DNA of 42,580 nucleotides from Acholeplasmataceae bacterium (GCA_021736335.1 JAIPGC010000001.1:87700-130279); one strand, 5' to 3'; positions 1 to 7,433 are shown, numbered from the stretch's first letter. The notes: generated by a model from the letters alone, not told the origin. A program made the numbers and translations.

Positions 1-335
1 TTTATGAGATTATTAGTAACGATGATTCATCCATAGAAGTACTTATTTATGATATCGTAACACAAGGTATCAACGGTCCTATACACATTGTTATTGCTGT
101 AGATCCCAATATCGATACTATCGTTGGTTATGTTGTTGTATCTCAATTTGAAACTGAAGGTCTTGGTGCACTTTATGCTTCACCAGTGATGATCAACTCC
201 ATCATCAACCAAACTGTAGATGCATTTAATATTGATTTGATTGCAGGTGCAACTGTCACATGGGATGCATTAGAATTAATGATTCAAGATGTGGTTGCTA
301 ATTATACGAACGAGGAGGTAAGTCTCAATGGGTAA
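1..335 (+). CDS. FMN-binding RnfG/NqrC-like protein, C-terminal part (G1)
   Basis: An open frame enters the window at its left edge and stops at TAA 333-335, giving about 110 C-terminal residues. They match the FMN-binding domain of RnfG/NqrC: a strand IVGYVVVSQ, then ETEGLG in place of the usual ETPGLG, then IAGATVTW. The last Thr of GATVT is where ApbE-type transferases attach FMN through a phosphoester bond. The protein would be anchored by an N-terminal helix and face outward. It overlaps the next gene by 8 bases, so it is part of the same operon. The Trp after the flavinylated Thr, where Ser is usual, and the altered ETPGLG loop mark it as divergent. A second, more canonical copy lies at 2493-3113. 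The N-terminus is outside the window. Confidence 0.8.
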   Translation, partial: YEIISNDDSSIEVLIYDIVTQGINGPIHIVIAVDPNIDTIVGYVVVSQFETEGLGALYASPVMINSIINQTVDAFNIDLIAGATVTWDALELMIQDVVANYTNEEVSLNG

Positions 336-954
336 TGATATTAAAAATGAATTGAAAAATATACTTAATCAAGGCATTTTCAAACATAATCCTGTGTTTG
401 TATTAGCACTTGCTTTAACTCCAGTTCTAGCAGTTTCTAACACAATAGGAAAAGCTTTAGGATTAGGAATGACCGTATTATTCATTATGGTACTTTCAAA
501 TCTTATTGTCTCTATATTTAAATCAAAATTATCAGATGAAGTCATGACAATTGTCACACTTGCTATCGTTGCATTTTTTGTCACGGTTGCTGAAATGATT
601 ATTCAGGTTCGAAATATCGCTTTATATGAAGATTTAGGTATTTATTTACCATTAACAGCAGTAAGTGGTCTCATTCTTCATAGAGCATTATCATTTTCGA
701 AGCAAAACAATGTCATAAAAAGTGTTGTTGATGGTTTTGCATATGGTGTTGGTTATTTAGTTGCTTTAATCATTATCACGATCGTTAGAGTTATAATCAG
801 TACAGGAAGCATGACTTTATTCAATATGCGTATGCAATTATTTGATTCAGTTTATTCATTTGATTTAGCAGATACTGCTTTTGGTGCTCTACTTATCGTA
901 GGTCTGATTTTAGGTATCTTCAAGACGTTTCAACAAAGAGGTGAAACAAAATGA
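328..954 (+). CDS. RnfE-type membrane subunit lacking both Fe-S cysteines (E1)
   Basis: A 208-residue polytopic membrane protein of the RnfE/NqrD family with about six hydrophobic helices. It aligns by eye with RnfE through HNPVFVLALALTPVLAV near residue 20 and PLTAVSGLILHRALSF near residue 108. In the family these two half-helix motifs read GLCPLLAV and TNCIVxGRAEAF, and each gives one Cys to the [2Fe-2S] cluster shared with the RnfA/NqrE partner. Here the positions are Thr31 and Gly114, so neither ligand is present. The reading frame is intact, has a ribosome site (GAGGAGG at 311-317), and overlaps both neighbours, so it is not a decayed gene. It probably pairs with the next product. Its role without a cluster is unknown. 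Confidence 0.85.
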   Translation: MGNDIKNELKNILNQGIFKHNPVFVLALALTPVLAVSNTIGKALGLGMTVLFIMVLSNLIVSIFKSKLSDEVMTIVTLAIVAFFVTVAEMIIQVRNIALYEDLGIYLPLTAVSGLILHRALSFSKQNNVIKSVVDGFAYGVGYLVALIIITIVRVIISTGSMTLFNMRMQLFDSVYSFDLADTAFGALLIVGLILGIFKTFQQRGETK

Positions 955-1553
955 TTGAATTTACTTCATTAGCTCAACTTATCGTAGCTACAATCTTTTT
1001 GAATAATGTGCTATTATTCTCCTTTTTAGGATTGGAGTCAGTAACAACAGTTGAAGAAAAACCTAAAAACGCACTTAAATTAAGCATTGCGTTATTATTT
1101 GTTTTACCACTTGTGAGTGTTATAAGTTTTTGGATTTACCATAATGTACTATTGAAAGTAAATGATACAGGAGATATACTTAGAGATGTAACATATCTTC
1201 AGACCTTTGTCTTTGTTATCACAATTACTGTGGTTGTCGTCATTTTTAATGTGTTGATTAAAAAGGTTTTTCCAAAATTACATTCATTCTTAGGTCAACA
1301 ATCTATTCAATTGGTATCAAATACTGTAGTTCTTGGTGTTTTGTTAATCAATATAAGTAGTGTTGATACACTTGCAAATAGTTTTTATTTCAGTGTATTT
1401 GCAGCAATAGGATACGGTTTGGTATTGATGATTTTAACATTTATAGAAAAGCAACTTCAAGATGCACCAATACCTAAAGGATTTAAAGGATTGCCATTAC
1501 AACTCATTATCCTTTCAATCATTGCATTAATCTTTTACGGATTGAGTGTTTAG
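951..1553 (+). CDS. RnfA-type membrane subunit lacking both Fe-S cysteines (A1)
   Basis: A 200-residue membrane protein of the RnfA/NqrE family, overlapping the upstream gene by 4 bases (ATGA). Residues from FLNNVLLFSFLGLESV and LVSNTVVLGVLLINI line up with RnfA motifs VNNFVLVKFLGLCPF and TTNCAVLGVALLNI. The two cluster-binding Cys positions are Glu29 and Thr125. Together with the cysteine-less E1, the whole pseudo-symmetric E/A pair would have no [2Fe-2S] centre in the membrane. The C-terminal PIPKGFKGLPLQLI segment is conserved with RnfA/NqrE, so the fold is probably kept. Assignment to the family is firm. Function is open: it might transport a flavin or another electron carrier, form a structural scaffold, or regulate the second complex. 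Confidence 0.85.
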   Translation: MIEFTSLAQLIVATIFLNNVLLFSFLGLESVTTVEEKPKNALKLSIALLFVLPLVSVISFWIYHNVLLKVNDTGDILRDVTYLQTFVFVITITVVVVIFNVLIKKVFPKLHSFLGQQSIQLVSNTVVLGVLLINISSVDTLANSFYFSVFAAIGYGLVLMILTFIEKQLQDAPIPKGFKGLPLQLIILSIIALIFYGLSV

Positions 1554-1563
1554 GAGGATTATG

Positions 1564-2496
1564 ATGAATACAATTGAAACAAATAGTCAAGAAATAAAAC
1601 AAGAAACTCCAAGAGTAAATCACAAAAATCTTATCATCATGTCTATTTTGCTAGTCGTGCTTTTACTTGTAGGTGCTTTTGTATATACATTCTATGTATT
1701 ACTTATGGGTGCTGTAGCAATCGTAACTGCTTTAGTCATTGAGTATGTTTTTGCTCGTGTTAGAAAACTAGATTATGGGAAAGACATATATGGCGCATTT
1801 GTAACTCCGCTTATATTTACATTGCTCATGCCACCTGAATTGCCATTATATATGGTTGTCATAGGTGTAGGGTTTGGTGTATTTATGGGTAAAAGCATAT
1901 TTGGAGGATTAGGACACAATATCTTTAATCCCGCACTTGTAGGTTATTTATTTTTACTTGTAACATTCCCTGTTCAAGTAGGTCAATCATTTATTGATCC
2001 AAGTACAGGCGAGCTTTTACAATCCATAAGTATTTCAGACTTAACATTTACAGGAACTATCGATCACTTATTGGGTCTCATGCTAGGCCAATATGCAAAC
2101 ACGATTGGTTCGACTGTCATGGCAGCTGTATGGATTATTGGAGCAATCTTGCTATTTCTAAAAATAGCAGATTGGAAAATCCCACTGACAATATTAGTTG
2201 CTTCCGCAGCATTTACTGTTATTTTAGGAAGATTTTATCCAGAACAGTTTCACGACGCATTTTTCTCATTGTTTTTAGGCCAACTCATGTTTGCAGCTTT
2301 CTTTGTAGCAACTGATCCTGTATCTGGACCTCAAACGACTAGAGGAAAAATTCTATATGGTATAGGCATTGCATTGATTACTGTAGTCATCCGTGGTTTA
2401 GCAGATGCTGCAGAAGGTGTCGTATACGCAATCATTATCATGAATGCAGTTTCACCTATGCTTGAAAAGAGCTTAAAGGAGGAAGATGAATCATGA
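1564..2496 (+). CDS. rnfD: RnfD-type membrane flavoprotein subunit
   Basis: About 310 residues with roughly ten membrane helices, homologous to RnfD/NqrB, the ion-channel subunit of these redox pumps. Its motifs FGGLGHNIFNPALVGYLFLL, FPVQ and ATDPVSGPQTTRGKILYG are closer to RnfD than to NqrB, which reads GGTGKNFLNPALTGRAF. It is also RnfD-like in lacking the long N-terminal extension of NqrB. The usual covalent FMN motif (S/T-GAT) is not clear: candidates are STGE at residues 147-150 and TGT ending at Thr165. An ATG lies at 1561, but the one at 1564 has better spacing from AGGAGG at 1552-1557. It is the only D/B subunit seen in the operon and overlaps nqrC by 4 bases. Confidence 0.85.
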   Translation: MNTIETNSQEIKQETPRVNHKNLIIMSILLVVLLLVGAFVYTFYVLLMGAVAIVTALVIEYVFARVRKLDYGKDIYGAFVTPLIFTLLMPPELPLYMVVIGVGFGVFMGKSIFGGLGHNIFNPALVGYLFLLVTFPVQVGQSFIDPSTGELLQSISISDLTFTGTIDHLLGLMLGQYANTIGSTVMAAVWIIGAILLFLKIADWKIPLTILVASAAFTVILGRFYPEQFHDAFFSLFLGQLMFAAFFVATDPVSGPQTTRGKILYGIGIALITVVIRGLADAAEGVVYAIIIMNAVSPMLEKSLKEEDES

Positions 2497-3113
2497 AACA
2501 GTACATATCTTTAATCATCTTTATCGGTGTATTAGGGTTCATTACATCACTTGCTTTTGTTGGTATGGATCTCTTATTTTCAGCTAGAATTGAAGCTAAT
2601 GAAAATGCAGCTCTGTATCAAGCGATTTTATTACATAATGATGAGACGTTTACAGAATCCACATATTTTAGTGTATTTGAATCAGTTATCGTTGTAGAAG
2701 ATTATGTCGTTAATGGTCAAGATGTCAAGCTTTACATCAATACTGATACAAATCATATTTCATTCATATTTGGTATATTTGATGCAAGTGGTTATATCGA
2801 TGATATTGTTGGTGTATTAACAATTGAAGATGATTTCAAAACGATTGTTGATATTACCATCTTACAACAAGGAGAAACTCCAGGTTTAGGTGGTAAAGTG
2901 GTTTTAAGAGAGTTCTTAGATCAGTTTGTTGGACTAGAATTAGATGATACTACTGAATTTCCAGTTGTCATTGGACCTATAGGATCTACTGAAAATGCTC
3001 CAAATGAAGTTGATCAGATTGCTGGAGCAACCAATACTTCTAACGCATTTCAAGGCGTTTTAGCAGAGAGTTATTACATTTATAAAGATCTTTGGGAAAG
3101 TAGAGGGCAATAA
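2493..3113 (+). CDS. nqrC: NqrC-type FMN-binding subunit
   Basis: 206 residues with one N-terminal membrane helix (about residues 5-28) and an extracytoplasmic FMN-binding domain. The segment QQGETPGLGGKV and the flavinylation motif IAGATNTSNA are typical of NqrC; the Thr of the NTS triplet should carry FMN. It sits between rnfD and nqrD, exactly where nqrC lies in the nqrABCDEF order, and starts inside the upstream stop (ATGA) with AAAGGAGG just before. No ApbE-type flavin transferase gene is in the window, so it must be elsewhere. The domain is shorter than in marine NqrC proteins (about 255 residues), mainly in the linker after the helix. Confidence 0.88.
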   Translation: MKQYISLIIFIGVLGFITSLAFVGMDLLFSARIEANENAALYQAILLHNDETFTESTYFSVFESVIVVEDYVVNGQDVKLYINTDTNHISFIFGIFDASGYIDDIVGVLTIEDDFKTIVDITILQQGETPGLGGKVVLREFLDQFVGLELDDTTEFPVVIGPIGSTENAPNEVDQIAGATNTSNAFQGVLAESYYIYKDLWESRGQ

Positions 3114-3115
3114 TT

Positions 3116-3742
3116 ATGAACTTAATTCGTATAAAATATACAAAGTGGTTTAATATTTTTAAGAATGGTATTAAAACGAATAATCCTATTTTTGTTGCTG
3201 CTCTAGGTTTATGTAGTGCACTTGCAGTTAGTAATACGGTTGAAAATGCGATTGCCATGGGTCTTGGTGTTACATTTGTAACAATGGTAAGTTCTATGTT
3301 TGTTTCTATGTTTAGAAACTATATACCATCAAAACTAAGAATTGTGACTTATATGGTCATCATTTCAACTTTTACAATATTCGTTCAAAAATTCCTTCAG
3401 GCATACTTTCCTGATATTTATAGCTCATTAGGAGCTTATGTTGGTTTGATTATTACAAACTGTATTGTTATGGGTAGAGCTGAAGCATTTGCTGTTAAAA
3501 ATCCATATCGTTACTCATTAATTGATGGATTTGCAAGTGGTATGGGATATACATTTGTGCTTGTCTTTGTAGCTTTGATTCGTGAACCATTGGCGTTTGG
3601 TACCATATTAGGATATCAAGTCATGCCTGCTGGATTTACGTTATGGGCATCTATGGCAATTGCTCCTGGTGGTTTCTTTATCTTAGGTGTTATGATCTGG
3701 ATATTAAGAACCTGGGCAAAGTCATATGAACAGGAGATATAA
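3116..3742 (+). CDS. nqrD: NqrD-type membrane subunit with both cluster cysteines
   Basis: 208 residues, polytopic membrane protein. The motifs NPIFVAALGLCSALAV and VGLIITNCIVMGRAEAFA are almost identical to NqrD, with Cys33 and Cys116 as the expected ligands of the [2Fe-2S] cluster in the centre of the membrane. The subunit pairs with NqrE to move electrons from NADH-derived flavin across the membrane. It follows nqrC by 2 bases and precedes nqrE by 3. Compared with the paralogue at 328-954 it is much closer to the family consensus, so this is the copy expected to be catalytically standard. Confidence 0.92.
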   Translation: MNLIRIKYTKWFNIFKNGIKTNNPIFVAALGLCSALAVSNTVENAIAMGLGVTFVTMVSSMFVSMFRNYIPSKLRIVTYMVIISTFTIFVQKFLQAYFPDIYSSLGAYVGLIITNCIVMGRAEAFAVKNPYRYSLIDGFASGMGYTFVLVFVALIREPLAFGTILGYQVMPAGFTLWASMAIAPGGFFILGVMIWILRTWAKSYEQEI

Positions 3743-3745
3743 ATC

Positions 3746-4315
3746 ATGTTAGAACTATTTATTAACTCAATATTAAGCAATAATATAGCATTAACACTTA
3801 TATTAGGTATGTGTCCCTTGATTGCAATTTCTACGAATGTTAGAAATGCAAGAGGTATGGGAATTGCAGTCATTTTGGTTGTGACCATTACTGCAGTGAT
3901 AAATTATCCGATTTTTCAGTTATTGAAGATGACTGGAACTGAAGATGTTAGCTTATTGGTGTTTATTATCACAATTGCTGCAACAGTTCAGATTTTAGAA
4001 TTATTGTTAGAAAAGTATATACCTTCACTTTATTCTGCATTTGGTATATATTTACCACTAATTACTGTTAACTGTGTTGTCTTAGCAGTAAGTCAATTTT
4101 TCGTCAATAGAGATTATACTTATGGACAAACAACCGTATTTGCTTTAGGATCATCAATTGGATGGTTACTTGCAATTGTACTGGTAGCATCTATTCGTGA
4201 AAAACTTGCTGTTTATGGAAACTTACCCAAAGGTTTAAAGGGAAAAGCCATCGTATTTATGATTTTAGGTATTTTGGCGCTTGCTTTTGCTGGATTTAGT
4301 GGTTTATCATTATAA
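3746..4315 (+). CDS. nqrE: NqrE-type membrane subunit with both cluster cysteines
   Basis: 189 residues, six hydrophobic helices. ILGMCPLIAIS (Cys23) and YLPLITVNCVVLA (Cys110) match NqrE, and the later GSSIGWLLAIVLVASIREKL and NLPKGLKGKAIVFMI segments are characteristic. Together with NqrD it should hold the intramembrane [2Fe-2S] cluster. It is slightly shorter than the usual 198-200 residues. The stop is followed at once by AAGGAGG for nqrF. The paralogue at 951-1553 has Glu and Thr at the two ligand positions. Confidence 0.92.
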   Translation: MLELFINSILSNNIALTLILGMCPLIAISTNVRNARGMGIAVILVVTITAVINYPIFQLLKMTGTEDVSLLVFIITIAATVQILELLLEKYIPSLYSAFGIYLPLITVNCVVLAVSQFFVNRDYTYGQTTVFALGSSIGWLLAIVLVASIREKLAVYGNLPKGLKGKAIVFMILGILALAFAGFSGLSL

Positions 4316-4328
4316 GGAGGCAGACCAT

Positions 4329-5408
4329 ATGTTTATATATTTACCTTTAATCATTGTTGGTGTATTATTACTAATCACAGGTATTCTTATCTTGCTTGAC
4401 TACGTATTTGGTGGAAGCAGTGAAAAGCAAATTACACTTAATAATGATACCAAATTGACTGTTACAGGTGATGACTTTGTATTATCAACACTTGCAGCAA
4501 ACAAAATATTTATCCCATCAGCTTGCGGTGGAAAAGCAACTTGTGGATTATGCAAATTTCGTTTAGTAGATGACGTTCCAAAAGTAAAGCCAACTGAAGA
4601 GCCATTTCTTTCTAAAGAAGAAATTGCAGATGGTGTTCGTTTATCATGTCAAGTCAAAGTTAAAGACAAAATGAAGATTATTTTGCCAGAAAGTTTACTT
4701 ACTGCAAAAGAATTTAAGACTGTCGTAACTGAAATAGAAGAATTGACTTATGATATAAAGCGTGTTCGCTTTGAATTAAAAGATCCAAAAACTGTAGATT
4801 TTAAACCTGGACAATTTATGCAAATCAAGGTTCCAGGAATTGATGTGATTCGTGCTTATTCATTAGCATCTGATCCTTCTCATACGAATTATGTGGAAAT
4901 GCTGATTCGTTTGGTTCCAAAAGGTCAGGCAACAACATATGTTCATAAAGCTTTAAGAGTTGGTGATAAAGCAATATTAACTGGTCCTTATGGTGATTTC
5001 TTTTTGCAAGAGGATTCAGATAAGCCGATTGTATGTATTGCTGGTGGATCCGGCAAGGCACCTATTCGCTCGATATTATTTAGACTTAAAGAGATGGGCA
5101 TGTCAAGAAAAGTTCAGTACTTCTTTGGTGCTAAATCTTTGAAAGATTTATATTATACAGAAGAGTTTGAAGCTTTACAAAAAGAGTATCCTAATTTTGA
5201 GTATATTCCTGCATTGTCTTTGCCAGATGAAAATGATAACTGGACAGGAGAAAAAGGACTTATTACTGAAGTGTTAGATCGCAAAACTGGTGATTTAACT
5301 GATTATGAAGCTTATTTGTGTGGCTCTCCAGGTATGATTAAGGCATGTATCAATGTCTTAAACAAACATAAAATTAAGACTGAAAACGTATTTTTCGATG
5401 AATTCTAA
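4329..5408 (+). CDS. nqrF: NqrF-type NADH:acceptor reductase subunit
   Basis: 359 residues. An N-terminal membrane helix (residues 5-27) is followed by a plant-type ferredoxin domain with Cys66, Cys72, Cys75 and Cys107 for a [2Fe-2S] cluster, an FAD domain with RAYSLAS, and an NADH-binding half with AGGSGKAPIRSILF and CGSPGMI, ending in FFDEF. This is the electron-input subunit of Na+-NQR, oxidising NADH at the cytoplasmic side. The start at 4329 is chosen because AAGGAGG lies at 4314-4320; an upstream in-frame ATG at 4281 lies inside nqrE. NqrA, the quinone-site subunit, is not seen; it could be left of the window or absent. This is the last gene of the redox operon. Confidence 0.92.
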   Translation: MFIYLPLIIVGVLLLITGILILLDYVFGGSSEKQITLNNDTKLTVTGDDFVLSTLAANKIFIPSACGGKATCGLCKFRLVDDVPKVKPTEEPFLSKEEIADGVRLSCQVKVKDKMKIILPESLLTAKEFKTVVTEIEELTYDIKRVRFELKDPKTVDFKPGQFMQIKVPGIDVIRAYSLASDPSHTNYVEMLIRLVPKGQATTYVHKALRVGDKAILTGPYGDFFLQEDSDKPIVCIAGGSGKAPIRSILFRLKEMGMSRKVQYFFGAKSLKDLYYTEEFEALQKEYPNFEYIPALSLPDENDNWTGEKGLITEVLDRKTGDLTDYEAYLCGSPGMIKACINVLNKHKIKTENVFFDEF

Positions 5409-5435
5409 CGATTTTAATCGGTATAAAGTTCAATG

Positions 5436-5460
5436 GAGCTTGCTATTTGTAGCAAAGCTC
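5436..5460 (+). other. Hairpin between nqrF and tRNA-Gln
   Basis: A 10-bp stem (GAGCTTGCTA with TAGC-A-AAGCTC, one bulged A) closes a TTTG loop 27 bases after the nqrF stop and 5 bases before the tRNA. No T-run follows, so it is a poor intrinsic terminator. It may be an RNA processing or mRNA-protecting structure if the tRNA is read through from the redox operon. Confidence 0.45.
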
Positions 5461-5465
5461 TCAAT

Positions 5466-5539
5466 AGGGCTATAGCCAAGCGGTAAGGCAAATGGCTCTG
5501 ACCCATTCACCGCTGGTTCAAATCCAGCTAGCCCTGCCA
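5466..5539 (+). tRNA. tRNA-Gln (anticodon CTG)
   Basis: A full cloverleaf can be drawn: 7-bp acceptor AGGGCTA/TAGCCCT, D arm GCC/GGC, anticodon stem AATGG/CCATT with loop CTCTGAC, T arm CTGG/CCAG with GTTCAAATC, and an encoded CCA at 5537-5539. Anticodon CTG reads CAG (Gln). In an AT-rich genome the more usual tRNA-Gln has TTG, so a second tRNA-Gln gene for CAA should exist elsewhere. No clear promoter is visible just upstream. Confidence 0.9.
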
Positions 5540-5548
5540 TCTAATATT

Positions 5549-5577
5549 AAAAAATAGGAACATTGTTTCTATTTTTT
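5549..5577 (+). terminator. Intrinsic terminator after tRNA-Gln
   Basis: AAAAATAGGAAC pairs with GTTTCTATTTTT around a small ATT loop (one G-U pair), and the stem runs into a T-tract. It ends the tRNA-Gln transcript. Confidence 0.7.
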
Positions 5578-5631
5578 TATTTTATAGTAATTTTGAGTGA
5601 ATCTTCCTACTATAAAGCAGGAGGTAACAAT

Positions 5632-7182
5632 ATGAAAAAAACGATGATCTTTTTAATGCTTTTTTGTTTAGGGTTATTTTTGATTCATTTTGAATCAAGA
5701 GCAGAAGGAACTGATACTTTTCCAATCGGAAAGAATTATTTGAATTTGAGTAATTTGATCATGATTCCGGGTGATTCTGGGTGTGCATATACGAAAAACC
5801 CAATTTTAGTGAAACCTAATCAGCAATATACAATTGTGCTTGATTTTGGCTTTCTTGGACAACATAGTAATTGGCTTGGTGACATCATGATTAGCTTTGA
5901 AGAATATCCTTCACATGACATTTATGATGCTTTAATTTTAGCGGATTTCGTCAATGAAAGAGCCTATGTGGAATTTATGCCTAACGATGAGTATATACAT
6001 ATCACGAGTTTACCGATGCTTCCAGAAAATTATGATGCTATCCTTTATGAAGGCTTGTATTCGGACTTTTCTGGGTTTGAACCATACATCGATCAAAATG
6101 AAGAGATGGTATATTATGGTGTGCTTCCAATTGATTTTGATGAAAACATGACTGCTGAAGAAATAAAGGCCTATATCCATGCAAGTAATCCAGATGGAAC
6201 TCCCATAAGTTTTGAAACCGAATCTGATGAATATTCATCAGGAACAAAGACACCAGGTAATTATCAAATGGTCTTTATTACTGAATACAATTTGATTTCA
6301 AAAAGATATTATTTAGAAGTCAGGGTATTTGATCAAGCTGCTCCACTCATTATTGATCCCGGTATCATTTCTATCCCCTTAAGTGAGAAGGCAAGCTTAA
6401 GCGAGATCAAGCAGATGATTAGTGTCACTGATAATGTCGATTTGATGAGTTCTAGTGACCTAATAATCACTTTTGATACCTATTCATCAGCAATCACTGT
6501 AGGGACATATGAGATTACATTTCAAGCAATTGATTCAAGTTCGAATGAATCTTCACGTACGGTTACAATCAATTTGATTGATTTGAATGGTCCACAAATT
6601 ACTGGCCCTAATGATATTTATCTTTATACATCAGATAACCCATTATCTATTGAACAGATTAAGGATTACTATACATTTATTGATGATGTGGATGGGACAA
6701 ATGTAGGTGTTATATTTACAGTTGATGAGTATCAACAAACTCAAATTGAAGGTATTTATGACATAACGATCAAAGCGGTTGATCAACAGCTGAATTTTAA
6801 GGTTAAAAATATCAAGATACATGTCATTGAAAACCGCGGTCCAGTGTTCTCAACAGATGAGATTGTACTTGATATTGATACCGCTGATGCAATGACAGAA
6901 CAAGAAATCATCGATTGGTTTGTGAACCACACCTTATCGATGGGCTTTGATGTCTCACATGTGCGCGTCCTATATAATGAATATGAGAAACATCAAGATG
7001 TGGATGGTAGTTATTATGTTTACTTAAACTATGAGGTAAACGGGGAAACAACTTTATCACGTATCAGACTTGATGTTGAAGAGGCTAGTTCAGATATCAA
7101 TTTCTTACCATTCATAGTCATCGGTGTACCTTCAATTGGTGGTTTAATAACCGTTTTTGTCTTAAAGAAAAAAAACAAGTAA
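5632..7182 (+). CDS. Membrane-anchored surface protein with Ig-like domains
   Basis: 516 residues, not recognised as a named family. An N-terminal signal peptide (about residues 1-24, ending near SRA) is followed by a unique domain to about residue 210, then three or four Ig-like beta-sandwich repeats of about 75 residues. The repeats share DNVDLM/DDVDGT and TVGTYEITFQAIDSSSN-like signatures of the bacterial Ig (DUF5011/HYR-like) type. The C-terminus has one membrane helix and a KKKNK tail, with no LPXTG motif, so it is anchored as a type I membrane protein with domains outside. The start at 5632 follows AGGAGG; an earlier in-frame ATG at 5563 lies within the tRNA terminator. It is flanked by tRNA genes and stands alone. 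Adhesion or ligand binding is likely but unproven. Confidence 0.8.
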   Translation: MKKTMIFLMLFCLGLFLIHFESRAEGTDTFPIGKNYLNLSNLIMIPGDSGCAYTKNPILVKPNQQYTIVLDFGFLGQHSNWLGDIMISFEEYPSHDIYDALILADFVNERAYVEFMPNDEYIHITSLPMLPENYDAILYEGLYSDFSGFEPYIDQNEEMVYYGVLPIDFDENMTAEEIKAYIHASNPDGTPISFETESDEYSSGTKTPGNYQMVFITEYNLISKRYYLEVRVFDQAAPLIIDPGIISIPLSEKASLSEIKQMISVTDNVDLMSSSDLIITFDTYSSAITVGTYEITFQAIDSSSNESSRTVTINLIDLNGPQITGPNDIYLYTSDNPLSIEQIKDYYTFIDDVDGTNVGVIFTVDEYQQTQIEGIYDITIKAVDQQLNFKVKNIKIHVIENRGPVFSTDEIVLDIDTADAMTEQEIIDWFVNHTLSMGFDVSHVRVLYNEYEKHQDVDGSYYVYLNYEVNGETTLSRIRLDVEEASSDINFLPFIVIGVPSIGGLITVFVLKKKNK

Positions 7183-7197
7183 TAATTTTAAAAAGAA

Positions 7198-7226
7198 TTG
7201 ACACTCTTTAAAAAAAAGGGTATAAT
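7198..7226 (+). promoter_or_regulatory. Consensus sigma-A promoter of tRNA-Leu
   Basis: TTGACA at 7198-7203, 17-base spacer, TATAAT at 7221-7226: a perfect match to the vegetative consensus, with the expected start about 7233, just before the tRNA. It is one of the few full -35/-10 promoters in the window and fits strong constitutive tRNA synthesis. Confidence 0.92.
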
Positions 7227-7235
7227 TCTTTTTGC

Positions 7236-7320
7236 GCGGGTATGGCGAAATTGGCAGACGCACTAGACTTAGGATCTAGCGCCGCAAGGCGTGCAGGTTC
7301 AACTCCTGTTACCCGCACCA
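7236..7320 (+). tRNA. tRNA-Leu (anticodon TAG)
   Basis: Class II tRNA of 85 nt: acceptor GCGGGTA/TACCCGC, D arm with AAATTGGCAGAC, anticodon stem CTAGA/TCTAG with loop CTTAGGA (anticodon TAG, reads CTA and other CTN by wobble), a variable arm CGCCGCAAGGCG, T arm with GGTTCAACTCC, and encoded CCA at 7318-7320. Confidence 0.96.
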
Positions 7321-7332
7321 TAATTAAAAAAG

Positions 7333-7353
7333 AGACGACTTGGTCGTTTTTTT
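7333..7353 (+). terminator. Intrinsic terminator after tRNA-Leu
   Basis: Short hairpin ACGAC/GTCGT around TTG followed by seven T residues, 13-30 bases after the tRNA. The stem is short but the T-tract is strong. Confidence 0.75.
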
Positions 7354-7433
7354 ATTGAGAATAAACATTTTTAGAAGTTTTGTAATATGATGTGAAAATG
7401 TAAAAAAGCATTAAAAACTTTCTGAAAATGATG

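Noticed and set aside
328-1553. Pseudogenes resulting from duplication
   Set aside because: Both frames are intact, overlap their neighbours with good ribosome sites, and keep all other conserved stretches.
1-5408. Standard complete Rnf or Na+-NQR operon
   Set aside because: Subunit signatures are mixed, E and A occur twice, and nqrA, rnfB and rnfC are not visible; calling it a standard operon would hide these facts.
5563-5631. Upstream in-frame ATG adding 23 residues to the Ig-like surface protein
   Set aside because: It lies in the terminator of tRNA-Gln, lacks a ribosome site, and the ATG at 5632 has AGGAGG and begins a proper signal peptide.
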